Source of the DNA: Adhaeribacter radiodurans
Lineage (GTDB): Bacteria > Bacteroidota > Bacteroidia > Cytophagales > Hymenobacteraceae
NCBI RefSeq assembly: GCF_014075995.1
Contig: NZ_CP055153.1
Coordinates: 6,572,001-6,636,000, forward strand
Direction of reading: 5' to 3'
DNA: 64,000 bases
Below the pieces are notes generated by a model that worked only from the letters and a program-made list of their open reading frames with translations, had not been told where the DNA came from and ran no database searches. Each line of letters begins with the position of its first letter. Within the stretch, counting starts at the first letter, position 1. Positions 35,665 through 44,484 of this stretch are shown in pieces. Position numbers and translations under genes: made by a program.

Positions 35665-36471
35665 ATGAAGTATACTTTACTATTAATTTTTTTGCCTTTA
35701 GTTCTGCCAAGTATTACACTCGCTCAAACTACTTCGGAGCCACAAGAACTGGAATCCGATCGGCCTACTTTTAGCCAAGGAGCCACCATAGTGCCGCACA
35801 AAACCATTCAGATTGAAACCGGCCTGGAATACCGGAAAGATGAAACAAAAGAAGAGCAGGAAAAAGATTTTATATATCCTACTACCTTAATCCGGGTAGG
35901 AATATTGAAAAAAGTTGAACTACGGTTTAACGTAGATTTTGAGCAACAAAAGCACCAATACATTGAAGGAAATACTGCGCCAGGTCAACCGGGAAAATTA
36001 AAAGGGCTTGATAACGTGCGGGTAGGTACTAAAATAGCATTAGTAGAAGGAGAAGGGGCTATGCCTTATATAAGCGTTTTAGGTAATGTAACTTTACCCG
36101 TAGGCAGTAAGAATCTTCGTCCGCCGCATGCCGCGCCAGAAGTCCGGTTGCTATTTAAAAACGAACTTACTGAAAAGTTGAATCTACAATACAATGTGGG
36201 TTACCGGAAGCATAAAGACCAAGAAGAGTATCGTGGCGAAATGATATACAGCGTTAATGCTAATTTTAAACTAAACGATAACCTCCAGACCTTTGCCGAG
36301 TACGAAGCCACCAAAGCTGTGAATCAGCCGGTAGATAGTAGTATTAATGGTGGTTTTATGTATAAAGTACTGCCTAACTTACAACTGGATGTATTTAGCG
36401 GAACCAGCGTATCCGAAGCAGCGCCCGATTTTTATATTGGAGGGGGTATAACTTGGCGCATTCCTCGTTAA
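35665..36471 (+). CDS. Outer-membrane MetA-pathway-of-phenol-degradation-like beta-barrel protein
   Basis: The 268-residue protein has a signal peptide ending TLAQT, then ESDRPTFSQGATIVPHKTIQIE, broken here as ESDRPTF and the antiparallel strands that follow. The alternating strands, a final aromatic-containing GITWRIPR and the length match the DUF (Phenol_MetA_deg) family of outer-membrane barrels. The family name reflects one early member; most have no proven role, so substrate transport is only a guess. It stands alone between a terminator and a group of hairpins. Confidence 0.78.
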   Translation: MKYTLLLIFLPLVLPSITLAQTTSEPQELESDRPTFSQGATIVPHKTIQIETGLEYRKDETKEEQEKDFIYPTTLIRVGILKKVELRFNVDFEQQKHQYIEGNTAPGQPGKLKGLDNVRVGTKIALVEGEGAMPYISVLGNVTLPVGSKNLRPPHAAPEVRLLFKNELTEKLNLQYNVGYRKHKDQEEYRGEMIYSVNANFKLNDNLQTFAEYEATKAVNQPVDSSINGGFMYKVLPNLQLDVFSGTSVSEAAPDFYIGGGITWRIPR

Positions 36472-36541
36472 TGTTGGCTGTTATTTCAGATAGATTATAG
36501 TAATTAGTAATACCCAAACTCTTAATTAACTGCCATAAGGA

Positions 36542-36583
36542 TTACAAAGAATGAAACCTAGTACCAGGTTTCATTCTTTGTAA
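36542..36583. terminator. Perfect hairpin 3' of the MetA-like gene
   Basis: Perfect 18-bp stems (36542-36559, 36566-36583). AT-rich, without a strong T run, so it may be a dispersed repeat rather than a classic terminator. Confidence 0.5.
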
Positions 36584-36597
36584 AATACTCTTAGAGT

Positions 36598-36638
36598 AAA
36601 TACTACTTGGTACCATTAGATTGTATCAGTAGTATTTA
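36598..36638. repeat. Imperfect hairpin between two perfect ones
   Basis: The arms AAATACTACT (36598-36607) and AGTAGTATTT (36629-36638) pair, with a further partly matching inner stem. It is the middle of three dyads packed into 229 nt. Confidence 0.5.
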
Positions 36639-36647
36639 AATTTTGAA

Positions 36648-36701
36648 TCCCTCAGGAGGAAACTATTTGGCTAGGTAGCTCAATAGTTTCCTCCTGAGGG
36701 A
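36648..36701. terminator. Perfect 20-bp hairpin before the phosphodiesterase gene stop
   Basis: Perfect 20-bp stems (36648-36667, 36682-36701) with a GC-rich core CCCTCAGGAGG; it ends 8 nt past the stop of the minus-strand gene and is placed to terminate it. Confidence 0.6.
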
Positions 36702-36708
36702 CTTGATA

Positions 36709-38100
36709 TTATCTGTAAACCTCTTGCTCTTGTTGTAAATGTGCCAGCATTATATCAAATACTTGAGTGGGCTCGATAGAATCAGTTGGAAGCAGGTTTT
36801 TATTTTTTGTTATAAACAAAGGTCCGTTGACAGGCGATTCTGGTTGGCGACCATGTGAGCCACCTACCAAAGTAGCATCCAGCGGAATAATATCCATAAG
36901 CATCCGGAAACCGAGTTTTTTCTTTAATACTTTAAACCCTACTTTAGGCATAAGCATTTTAATTTCCGGATTGGTAAACATTTCTACCGGGTCGAAACCG
37001 GGCTTGCGGTGAATATCAATAACACGGGCAAAATCCGGAGCTTTGGCATCATCCAACCAATAATAGTAAGTAAACCACGAATCTTTATCTGCAATAGCTA
37101 CTAATTCACCGGCCCTTTCATGGTCGATGTGGTAAGCTGCTTTTTCTTCCGGACCCAGTACCTTCTCTACGCCGGGTACGCTTTCTATTAGTTTCCGAAC
37201 TTCGGCGAGTTTGGATAGATCGTTTACATAAATATGCGCAATTTGATGATCGGCTACGGCAAAAGCTTTGCAAGTGCCTGGGTCTAACAATTCTAAGCCA
37301 CGTTCTTCGCGAATGGAAATATAATTGTGCCGCCGCAAAACCCGGTTTAAATGTACGGGCTGGCTTACCTTGGCAATACCATACTCCGACAGAATAATTA
37401 CCTGGGCACCCCGGCCTTCGAAATAGGTAATTAACTCGCCTACCAACTGGTCTATTTCCAGTAAGTCTTTGGCCACCCGGGCATCCTGCGGGCCATACCG
37501 TTGGGTATTATAATCCAAGTGCGGTAAATAAGCGAGCGTAAGCGTAGGATCGTACAATCTATCGGTTTCTATAGCTGCATTTGCCAACCAACGGCTGGCG
37601 TTAATGGTTGTACGGGGTCCCCAATATTCAAACAGCGGGAAAGTGCCTAACTTTTGCGTGAGCTTATCGCGTAGGTCCATGGGGTAAGTGTAGCAATCTG
37701 GCATTTTACGGCCATCGGCTAAATACTGCGGTCGGGGAGTAACTGTATAATCGGCGGTGGAATTCATGGCATACCACCAGTTAATGTTAGCGCAAGTAAA
37801 CGTAGGATCTTGTTCACGGGCTACTTCCCAAATTTTAGGCGCTTGTACCAGTTTATTAGATTGGTGCCAGTTGCGGATTTCGCACACATCCCGGAAATAC
37901 CAACCATTGGCTACAATACCGTGTTCGCTGGGCCACTTGCCGGTAAGATAAGTAGATTGTACGGAACAGGTAACGGCTGGCAATACATGGCCAACGGACG
38001 CTAGCTTGGCATTATCCGACCATTTTTTTAAAAAAGGAGTATTTTCGCCAATGGCGGCAGGAGTTAATCCTACTACATCCAGAACTACTGTTTTACGCAT
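36709..38100 (-). CDS. Nucleotide pyrophosphatase/phosphodiesterase family protein (ebo-associated)
   Basis: This 463-residue alkaline-phosphatase-superfamily enzyme shows the metal and nucleophile motif early (VVLDVVGLTP and VTCSVQSTYLTGK, with Thr or Ser as the likely nucleophile). A later SEYGIA and LVGGSHGRQP carry the remaining metal-ligand-like residues. Enzymes of this type in ebo gene clusters accompany EboE; the adjacent upstream gene here is eboE, 197 nt away on the same strand. Ebo proteins are linked to trafficking or modification of a secondary metabolite precursor. The reaction here is not known. Confidence 0.82.
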   Translation of the reverse strand: MRKTVVLDVVGLTPAAIGENTPFLKKWSDNAKLASVGHVLPAVTCSVQSTYLTGKWPSEHGIVANGWYFRDVCEIRNWHQSNKLVQAPKIWEVAREQDPTFTCANINWWYAMNSTADYTVTPRPQYLADGRKMPDCYTYPMDLRDKLTQKLGTFPLFEYWGPRTTINASRWLANAAIETDRLYDPTLTLAYLPHLDYNTQRYGPQDARVAKDLLEIDQLVGELITYFEGRGAQVIILSEYGIAKVSQPVHLNRVLRRHNYISIREERGLELLDPGTCKAFAVADHQIAHIYVNDLSKLAEVRKLIESVPGVEKVLGPEEKAAYHIDHERAGELVAIADKDSWFTYYYWLDDAKAPDFARVIDIHRKPGFDPVEMFTNPEIKMLMPKVGFKVLKKKLGFRMLMDIIPLDATLVGGSHGRQPESPVNGPLFITKNKNLLPTDSIEPTQVFDIMLAHLQQEQEVYR

Positions 38101-38297
38101 TTTATTCTTGCTCTAATAACAAAACTATATAAGCAATAAGTCTTGTGTTTAAATAAAAGTAATTATCAAAGAGTACAACGGTTTGTTAACTGAACTAAGT
38201 GTATTATTTATAATTTACTGGTTCAGGCATTATCTACCTAAATCAGTAGCACTATTTAGTTATAAAAGAAAAACTAGCCGTGATTATTAATCTAACC

Positions 38298-39515
38298 TTA
38301 TTCTGGCCATTGTGCTAATACCCAGGATAGTTCGCGCTCAATAGAAGCTCCCAAATCTTGTTTTAGCTCACCGGGTAAAACTCCCCAGGTATAAGTTTCT
38401 ACTTCTAAATGTTTGGTTACCGGGTTATCAGGTAATAATTGTAAGGTTTTAATTATCTCGTCTTGGGTAGATTGCAGGCGGTTAAACCTATCTACAAAAA
38501 TAGGAACGTGAAAATGAGTACGCCATTCGGTAGCCTCTGCATCCTGAATATGCTCCAGTGCCGGAGGTAAATCGGGGTATTGCACAATTGAACCATCCGC
38601 ATTTTTTACTAAAACCTGATGCAGGTAAGTAGATTCTACGAAAGGCTGAAATGCTTGCTTTATTTCTTCGCGCTCTTCACTATCGCCCGAAAATTGAGCT
38701 TTTAGAGCTGCACTAATTTGTATCTTACCCACTTGAATGCCTGCTTCTGCTAGTTGTTGCAAAACAGTTTGCGGTTCTTCGTAGGCCAAGGCAAAATGGC
38801 ACACATCGTAGCACAACTGAATGTGCGTTTTAGTAATTTTTTCGGCCTGATCCGCTGATAAACCAAGTTGAGTTCCCAGATAATCAATAGTTACCGGTAA
38901 AAGCCAGCTTTTGTAATAATTTAAAAATTCAGCGGCGTTTTCCAGTAAACCGTCGGGTTCCGGTTCTATATCAATATGAATGGTTTTGCCGGTTTCTTGT
39001 TGCAGTTGGTATAAGCTTTCTACCAGCCTAGCCATATGGGTAGTGGCTTGCTCTAAAATTTCTTCGGTATGCGCCGGATCATTGCCCAGCCAGGGTTTAT
39101 AAGATAGCGGCGAGGTGGAGATACCGCCGTCCATACCTTCGGGAAGTAATTCGGCCAGTATACGACTCAAGCGTTGGGTGTATTCGAGCCGAGCCTCAGT
39201 CGTCCAATCGGGATGATGTACGGCATCTTTTACCACTTGCCCGTGAAAGCCGCCAAATGGAAAACCGTTCATGGTAAAAATATACAAGCCATTCTGTTGG
39301 AGCCAGAATTTAAATTCGGCCAGATAGTTTTGAGTAATTATATCTTTACTGGCCCGGTCTGAAAGGCGCAAACCAATTCCAAAGGGTTTATCCGGTGATA
39401 AATGGGCTTTAATAGGTAAAACGTAGGTTTTAAGACTTTCGAAAACTTCGGCCCAGGTTTCGCCGGGATGGATGTTGGTGCAATAGGTTAAATGGTAGCC
39501 TTGTCCGATATTCAT
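38298..39515 (-). CDS. eboE: EboE, metabolite traffic protein (TIM-barrel, xylose-isomerase-like)
   Basis: The 405-residue protein begins MNIGQGYHLTYCTNIHPG, a start characteristic of EboE, and continues with GFPFGGFHGQVVKDAVH and SPLSYKPWLG, then an LCYDVCHFALAYEE strand typical of xylose-isomerase-like barrels. In other bacteria it is encoded with eboA-D (including a UbiA-type protein and a dehydroquinate-synthase-like protein) in a cluster tied to moving a metabolite to the periplasm. No eboA-D homologue is visible in this window; only the phosphodiesterase follows. Confidence 0.86.
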   Translation of the reverse strand: MNIGQGYHLTYCTNIHPGETWAEVFESLKTYVLPIKAHLSPDKPFGIGLRLSDRASKDIITQNYLAEFKFWLQQNGLYIFTMNGFPFGGFHGQVVKDAVHHPDWTTEARLEYTQRLSRILAELLPEGMDGGISTSPLSYKPWLGNDPAHTEEILEQATTHMARLVESLYQLQQETGKTIHIDIEPEPDGLLENAAEFLNYYKSWLLPVTIDYLGTQLGLSADQAEKITKTHIQLCYDVCHFALAYEEPQTVLQQLAEAGIQVGKIQISAALKAQFSGDSEEREEIKQAFQPFVESTYLHQVLVKNADGSIVQYPDLPPALEHIQDAEATEWRTHFHVPIFVDRFNRLQSTQDEIIKTLQLLPDNPVTKHLEVETYTWGVLPGELKQDLGASIERELSWVLAQWPE

Positions 39516-39670
39516 GAAGGATTACTTTGCTTTGTATAGAGAACTGGAAAATTAACGGGAATGAGGTAAAAAAGTAAAAAGTTAAGTTATTTATTTATGT
39601 GAATAGCCTTTTGCTGTAAGTGGACTTTTAATTAATAGCACGAAATTGGTTTAAAATCTACTACCCCAAC

Positions 39671-39690
39671 CCCACCTTATCTGAGGTGGG
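39671..39690. repeat. Short hairpin near the helicase 3' end
   Basis: CCCACCT (39671-39677) and AGGTGGG (39684-39690) form a 7-bp stem with a 6-nt loop, about 85 nt past the helicase stop on the minus strand. It could be its terminator, although no T run follows closely. Confidence 0.35.
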
Positions 39691-39773
39691 TAGCTTTTCC
39701 ATACCTTTTAATAATTTAAATGAGCCATTTACTTCATTCAAAAAATAATCTGCGTAAATCCGCGATTCAAAAA

Positions 39774-41132
39774 TTACGATTTATTCCGGCGGAAACCCCG
39801 GATTTTAGTAGGTTTTTTCTCCTCAAAAGGTTTACCGGTACGCTTATCAATAACGCCTTCGTGTAAGTGTTGCTTTTTCTCGTGGAAGGCCCCTTTAAAG
39901 TCCGGATTGGCCCGCCGCTTTTGTTTATCGATTTCCTTGGCCATTTCCTGACCTTCAGCAAATTTAGTTTTCGCTATTTCTACTTCGGTCGGCAACGGTT
40001 CTTCCGGAATTGCCATATTAATAATTTTTTCAATTTCGCGGATGTGGTGCATTTCGGCTTCGGTGGCAAAAATAATGGAAGCGCCTTCCTGCTCAGCCCG
40101 ACCGGTGCGGCCAATACGGTGCACGTAATCTTCGTAAATAATAGGCACATCAACGTTTATCACGTGGCTCACGCCCGATATATCAATACCCCGGGAAGCT
40201 ACATCAGTAGCCACTAAAAACCGAACTTCGCCGCTTCTAAAAGCATCCATAGCGTTAATACGGGTGTTCTGGCCTTTGTTACCGTGAATAACCCGTACCG
40301 TACCGCGGGCGCTATCGTCCACAAATGCGGCTACTTTTTCGGCGTTGGTTTTGCTGCGGGTAAATAAAATAACGCGGGTAAAGGTTTCCTCGTCTTTAAA
40401 TAAATAGCGCAGCATATTTAATTTCGTTTGCATATTCGGAATCTGGTATAATACCTGCGACACCGTTTCTACGGGGGTAGCCGACGGAGTTACTTCTATT
40501 TTCATCGGAAATTCGAGAAACTCAGCGGTTAAATTTTCGAGGCGCGGGTGCATGGTAGCCGAGAATAGCAAATTCTGGCGTTTACGCGGAATTACTTCCA
40601 GAATGCTCCGTATTTGCGGCATAAATCCCATGTCCATCATTTTATCAGCTTCGTCGAGTACCAGGGTTTTTAGTTCTTTTAAAACTAAATCGCCCTTTAA
40701 ATAAATTTCCATTAAGCGCCCCGGCGTAGCTACCAGAATATCCAAGCCTTTTTTTATCTGTTCAATTTGGGTTTTAGGTCCAATGCCACCGTAAATTGCT
40801 AAAAAGCGTAAATCGGTATATTTAGCCAACTGCCGGATACTCTCTTCTATTTGCATGGCCAACTCGCGGGTAGGGGATAAAATAATTGCTCGCGGGTGCA
40901 GGCCTTGCGCGTACTTTACTTTCATGAGCAAGGGCAATAGGTACGCGGCAGTTTTACCAGTGCCTGTTTGCGCCACGCCCATTACATCGTGCCCGGCGGT
41001 AATAAGCGGAATGGTTTGCTGTTGCACGGGCGTAGGGGTGGTATAACCCGCATCGGCCACGGCATTTAGCAACTGGCGGTTTAGTTTAAAATCTTCAAAA
41101 GTTATAGTTGGGGCAGCTTCTTTCTCTTCCAT
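39774..41132 (-). CDS. DEAD-box RNA helicase
   Basis: The 452-residue protein has the Q motif (FEDFKLN...PTPVQQQTIP), motif I AQTGTGKT, PTRELA, motif II DEAD, motif III SAT, and the HRIGRTGR motif VI region. The C-terminal tail is Lys/Arg-rich (KKPTKIRGFRRNKS) and probably binds RNA. It resembles RhlE-type helicases that remodel ribosomal or messenger RNA. The ATG at 41132 is preferred to a GTG at 41150. It is single, divergent from the dihydroorotase gene. Confidence 0.95.
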   Translation of the reverse strand: MEEKEAAPTITFEDFKLNRQLLNAVADAGYTTPTPVQQQTIPLITAGHDVMGVAQTGTGKTAAYLLPLLMKVKYAQGLHPRAIILSPTRELAMQIEESIRQLAKYTDLRFLAIYGGIGPKTQIEQIKKGLDILVATPGRLMEIYLKGDLVLKELKTLVLDEADKMMDMGFMPQIRSILEVIPRKRQNLLFSATMHPRLENLTAEFLEFPMKIEVTPSATPVETVSQVLYQIPNMQTKLNMLRYLFKDEETFTRVILFTRSKTNAEKVAAFVDDSARGTVRVIHGNKGQNTRINAMDAFRSGEVRFLVATDVASRGIDISGVSHVINVDVPIIYEDYVHRIGRTGRAEQEGASIIFATEAEMHHIREIEKIINMAIPEEPLPTEVEIAKTKFAEGQEMAKEIDKQKRRANPDFKGAFHEKKQHLHEGVIDKRTGKPFEEKKPTKIRGFRRNKS

Positions 41133-41277
41133 CAAAGTAATATTTAGCACAAAGGTAAATTTTTCTCGTAGAATGATTTTTCTTCTTACGAATGTCTGTT
41201 TAGATTAATCATAAAACAGCGTTATTTTCGGAATTTTTTCCTGTCTAAAACTATTTTTGAATTGCTAACTTCGCCGC

Positions 41278-42651
41278 ATGAAAACCTTTCTGATTAAAAA
41301 TGCCCAGGTTGTAAACGAAGGTCAGATTTTTGAGGCCGATGTGTTGGTTCAAGAGGGTAGGATAGCCCGCATAGCTCCCGATTTAAATGAAACAGCGGAT
41401 GAAGTAATCGATGCTTCCGGCCAGTATTTATTACCGGGAATAATCGACGACCAGGTTCATTTCCGCGACCCTGGCCTGACGCATAAAGCCGATATTTACA
41501 CCGAATCAAGGGCGGCTGTAGCCGGTGGGGTTACTTCTTTCATGGAAATGCCCAATACCGTACCGAATACCGTTACTCAGGAATTGCTCGAAGAAAAATA
41601 TGCCTTGGCGGCTGAGAAATCGCTGGCAAATTATTCTTTTTTCATGGGTGCCACCAACGATAACCTGGCCGAAGTACTACTCACCAACCCTAATACGGTT
41701 TGCGGTATTAAAATATTCATGGGTTCTTCTACGGGTAATATGCTGGTAGATGAAGCAAGTACTCTGGAGCAAATATTCGAGAAAGCACAATTGTTAATTG
41801 CGGTACACTGCGAAGACGAGCAAACCATCCGGGATAACATGACTTTGTACGAAGAAAAATACGGCGACGACATTCCGGTAAGTTGCCATCCGGAGATTAG
41901 AAATGAGGCCGCTTGTTTTAAATCGTCGTACTTAGCTACTAAACTGGCTCAGAGATACGGTACCCGATTGCATATTCTGCATATTTCCACGGAAGAAGAA
42001 CTGGCTTTATTTCAGAACCATGTTCCTTTGGCCGAGAAAAAAATTACCGCTGAAGTGTGCGTGCATCATTTGTATTTTGATAAAGCCGATTACGAAACTT
42101 TGGGTACGCAAATTAAATGCAACCCAGCGGTAAAAGAAGCACGCCACAAAAAAGCTTTACTGGAAGGTTTACTAGATAACCGGTTGGATATAATTGCTAC
42201 TGACCACGCGCCGCATACCTGGGACGAAAAGCAAAATATTTACAAAAAATCGCCTTCGGGGGTACCTTTGGTGCAGCATTCTTTACATACCATGCTCGAA
42301 TTTTACCACGAGGGCAAAATAAGTTTAGAGCGGATTGTAGAAAAAATGTGTCATGCGCCGGCTATATGTTTTCAGGTGCGGCACCGGGGCTTTATCCGGG
42401 AAGGTTATTACGCTGATTTAGTGTTGGTTGATTTAAACCAAACGCATACGGTTAGTAAAGATACTCTTTATTACAAGTGCCAATGGTCACCGTTTGAAGG
42501 GAAAACATTTAAGTCGGTAATTACACATAGCTTTGTTTCGGGGCATTTGGCTTATGCGAATGGGCAGTTTAACGAAACCAAGTTCGGCGAGCGTTTATTG
42601 TTTGACCGGGAAATTATGAAGAAAAATTTTTCCGAAACGTTGAATAATTAA
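41278..42651 (+). CDS. pyrC: Dihydroorotase
   Basis: This 457-residue amidohydrolase has the DDQVHFRDPG motif (His61 and Arg63), CGIKIFMGSSTGNM (carbamylated-Lys candidate), IAVHCEDEQ, LHILHIST and TDHAPHTWDEK. It cleaves or forms the ring of dihydroorotate in pyrimidine biosynthesis. The first His of the usual HVHFR pair is Gln here; I recall this variant from many Bacteroidota dihydroorotases, so it is probably lineage-typical rather than inactivation. A Bacteroidota -7-like TAACTTCG sits just upstream (41266-41273). Followed by tRNA-His. Confidence 0.88.
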   Translation: MKTFLIKNAQVVNEGQIFEADVLVQEGRIARIAPDLNETADEVIDASGQYLLPGIIDDQVHFRDPGLTHKADIYTESRAAVAGGVTSFMEMPNTVPNTVTQELLEEKYALAAEKSLANYSFFMGATNDNLAEVLLTNPNTVCGIKIFMGSSTGNMLVDEASTLEQIFEKAQLLIAVHCEDEQTIRDNMTLYEEKYGDDIPVSCHPEIRNEAACFKSSYLATKLAQRYGTRLHILHISTEEELALFQNHVPLAEKKITAEVCVHHLYFDKADYETLGTQIKCNPAVKEARHKKALLEGLLDNRLDIIATDHAPHTWDEKQNIYKKSPSGVPLVQHSLHTMLEFYHEGKISLERIVEKMCHAPAICFQVRHRGFIREGYYADLVLVDLNQTHTVSKDTLYYKCQWSPFEGKTFKSVITHSFVSGHLAYANGQFNETKFGERLLFDREIMKKNFSETLNN

Positions 42652-42670
42652 GGAAACCGCCTTACATTTG
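42639..42670 (+). promoter_or_regulatory. Candidate Bacteroidota-type promoter of tRNA-His
   Basis: A TACATTTG box (42663-42670) fits TAnnTTTG, with GTTG (42639-42642) 20 nt upstream as a weak -33 element. It lies 16 nt before the tRNA and overlaps the end of the dihydroorotase gene. Confidence 0.6.
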
Positions 42671-42686
42671 CAACCAATAAAAAACG

Positions 42687-42760
42687 GTGGTTGTAGCTCA
42701 GTCGGTTAGAGCACCAGATTGTGATTCTGGGGGTCGCGGGTTCGAGCCCCGTCTCCCACC
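42687..42760 (+). tRNA. tRNA-His (GTG)
   Basis: The cloverleaf is readable: acceptor strand from 42687, D arm GCTC/GAGC, anticodon arm CCAGA-TTGTGAT-TCTGG with anticodon GTG, T arm GCGGG-TTCGAGC-CCCGT. The extra G(-1) expected of tRNA-His is present at 42686. No CCA is encoded. Two acceptor-stem pairs (5:68 and 6:67) do not match as written; see findings. Confidence 0.94.
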
Positions 42761-42762
42761 CT

Positions 42763-42792
42763 AAAAAGCCTCTGCATTTGCAGAGGCTTTTT
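42763..42792 (+). terminator. Intrinsic terminator after tRNA-His
   Basis: Perfect 14-bp stems (42763-42776, 42779-42792) with a 2-nt loop as drawn (4 nt in practice) and a T run. Confidence 0.9.
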
Positions 42793-42907
42793 TGTTTTAC
42801 CTTTTCCTGATTTAAAAAAGCAAACGCTTATATTTGCCGCACTTAAAAAGTCGATTGGCTGAAAATATTCCGGCTTTCGGCTTATCTATAATTTCTAATT
42901 TAACTAG

Positions 42908-43822
42908 ATGAGTTTACTTGTTGTAGGTTCGGTTGCTTTTGATGCGCTGGAAACCCCTTTCGGAAAAACAGATAAAATATTAGGCGGAGCCGGAATGTTT
43001 ATTGCTTTAGCTGCTTCTAATTTTGTGAAGCCAATAAATCTGGTGTCGGTAGTAGGGGGCGATTTTTTGAAATCGGATATTGCTATGCTCGAGGAACATG
43101 GCGTTAATACTGAAGGTTTGCAGATAAAAGAAAACGAAAAATCGTTTTTTTGGAAAGGCCGCTACTTTAACGACATGAACAGTCGCGAAACGTTGATTAC
43201 CGAATTAAACGTACTCGGCGATTTTGACCCGGTTGTTCCCGAAAGTTACCAGGACTGCTCATATTTAATGTTGGGCAATCTGGCTCCCCAGGTACAACGC
43301 CAGGTAATCGAACGTTTGCGCAATCGCCCGAAACTCATTGTATTGGATACCATGAACTTCTGGATGAACATTGCCCTGGATGATTTGATGCAAACCATTG
43401 CTTTAGTAGATGTTCTAAGCATTAACGACGAAGAGGCGCGCCAGTTATCCGGTGATTATTCGTTAAGAAAAGCCGCCAAGAAAATTATGGCAATGGGCCC
43501 GAAATTTCTGATTATTAAAAAAGGAGAACATGGCGCCTTATTATTTCACCAGGATCAGGTGTTCTTTGCGCCGGCCTTACCGTTAGAAGAAGTGTTTGAC
43601 CCAACCGGAGCGGGTGATACTTTTGCGGGTGGTTTTATTGGCTATTTGGCAAAAACGCATGATTATTCATTCGAAAACATGAAGCGGGCTGTTATTCATG
43701 GTTCTGCTTTGGCTTCGTTTTGCGTAGAGAAGTTTGGACCGGAACGGATTATTGGTTTAACGGAGGCCGAAGTACAGGATCGGGTACAACAATTTGTAAG
43801 CCTGGCCTCGTTTGTAATTTAA
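42908..43822 (+). CDS. PfkB family carbohydrate kinase
   Basis: The 304-residue ribokinase-fold enzyme has the N-terminal GGAGMFIALAASNF sugar-binding region and the C-terminal DPTGAGDTFAGGF motif with the anion hole and catalytic Asp. The small-lid region is present. The substrate (sugar, nucleoside or similar) cannot be told; cyanobacterial and Bacteroidota homologues are simply called sugar kinases. A TATATTTG box (42829-42836) is a likely promoter element 72 nt upstream. Single gene, closed by a terminator. Confidence 0.9.
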   Translation: MSLLVVGSVAFDALETPFGKTDKILGGAGMFIALAASNFVKPINLVSVVGGDFLKSDIAMLEEHGVNTEGLQIKENEKSFFWKGRYFNDMNSRETLITELNVLGDFDPVVPESYQDCSYLMLGNLAPQVQRQVIERLRNRPKLIVLDTMNFWMNIALDDLMQTIALVDVLSINDEEARQLSGDYSLRKAAKKIMAMGPKFLIIKKGEHGALLFHQDQVFFAPALPLEEVFDPTGAGDTFAGGFIGYLAKTHDYSFENMKRAVIHGSALASFCVEKFGPERIIGLTEAEVQDRVQQFVSLASFVI

Positions 43823-43878
43823 GTAAAGTAGTAAGTCCAGAAATCAACTTACTAAATAAGTAAATACATTATCTATTT

Positions 43879-43914
43879 TAAAGCCATTGCTTTTACCTAA
43901 AAGCAATGGCTTTA
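43879..43914. terminator. Bidirectional terminator
   Basis: Perfect 16-bp stems (43879-43894, 43899-43914) with a 4-nt loop lie between the convergent kinase and hypothetical membrane genes. Confidence 0.85.
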
Positions 43915-43924
43915 TTTTTTACGG

Positions 43925-44377
43925 TCAGTCTTTTTCAAAAAAGATATAACGGCAGCCATCAATAAGAAATCCTAAAACTAAAATAAAAACAGAAGCAAAA
44001 AATCCGGAAATATAGAAATACAAACCTGTTTGGCCGTCTGAACGACAAGAGGTCTCGGGGCCTATCTTTACAAAGAAAATAAATCCATTCAGGAAAGTGT
44101 AAATAATAAAGGAAAAGATGCGGTACCTGTTTTTAAAATAAAGATTAGGTAATGCTACATGCCACTGATGAACTTTGTAAAATATGACAGATGCCGTAAT
44201 TAAAATAAGAAAAAACAGCACCCGGATGGTTATCAATACACCTGCTTCGCAGTTGCCTAAATGATTAGATAACGAATCCTGCAAAAAAGCAGCAAAAATA
44301 CCTGTGCAAATAGGTACGAATGGTATTAAGGATAGAAGAGCATTTTTCCAGCTTAATTTGGTGAAAGTAAAATCCAT
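43925..44377 (-). CDS. Hypothetical membrane protein
   Basis: The 150-residue protein has four predicted helices (near 11-30, 46-65, 85-103 and 120-140) and Cys residues in loops (GNCEAG, TSCRSDG) that could form a disulfide on the outer face. No family is recognised. It starts at ATG 44377. The next minus-strand gene is 107 nt upstream, so the two might share a transcript. Function unknown. Confidence 0.6.
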   Translation of the reverse strand: MDFTFTKLSWKNALLSLIPFVPICTGIFAAFLQDSLSNHLGNCEAGVLITIRVLFFLILITASVIFYKVHQWHVALPNLYFKNRYRIFSFIIYTFLNGFIFFVKIGPETSCRSDGQTGLYFYISGFFASVFILVLGFLIDGCRYIFFEKD

Positions 44378-44484
44378 TATGATTTATTAGCCCTGGATGC
44401 TAGCTTGGGTTGGATAGGTTTATGAGCTATAAAGTTGTTATTGAAGTTAAACGTAGAACTTATAACGGGCAAATTACTACTAAC

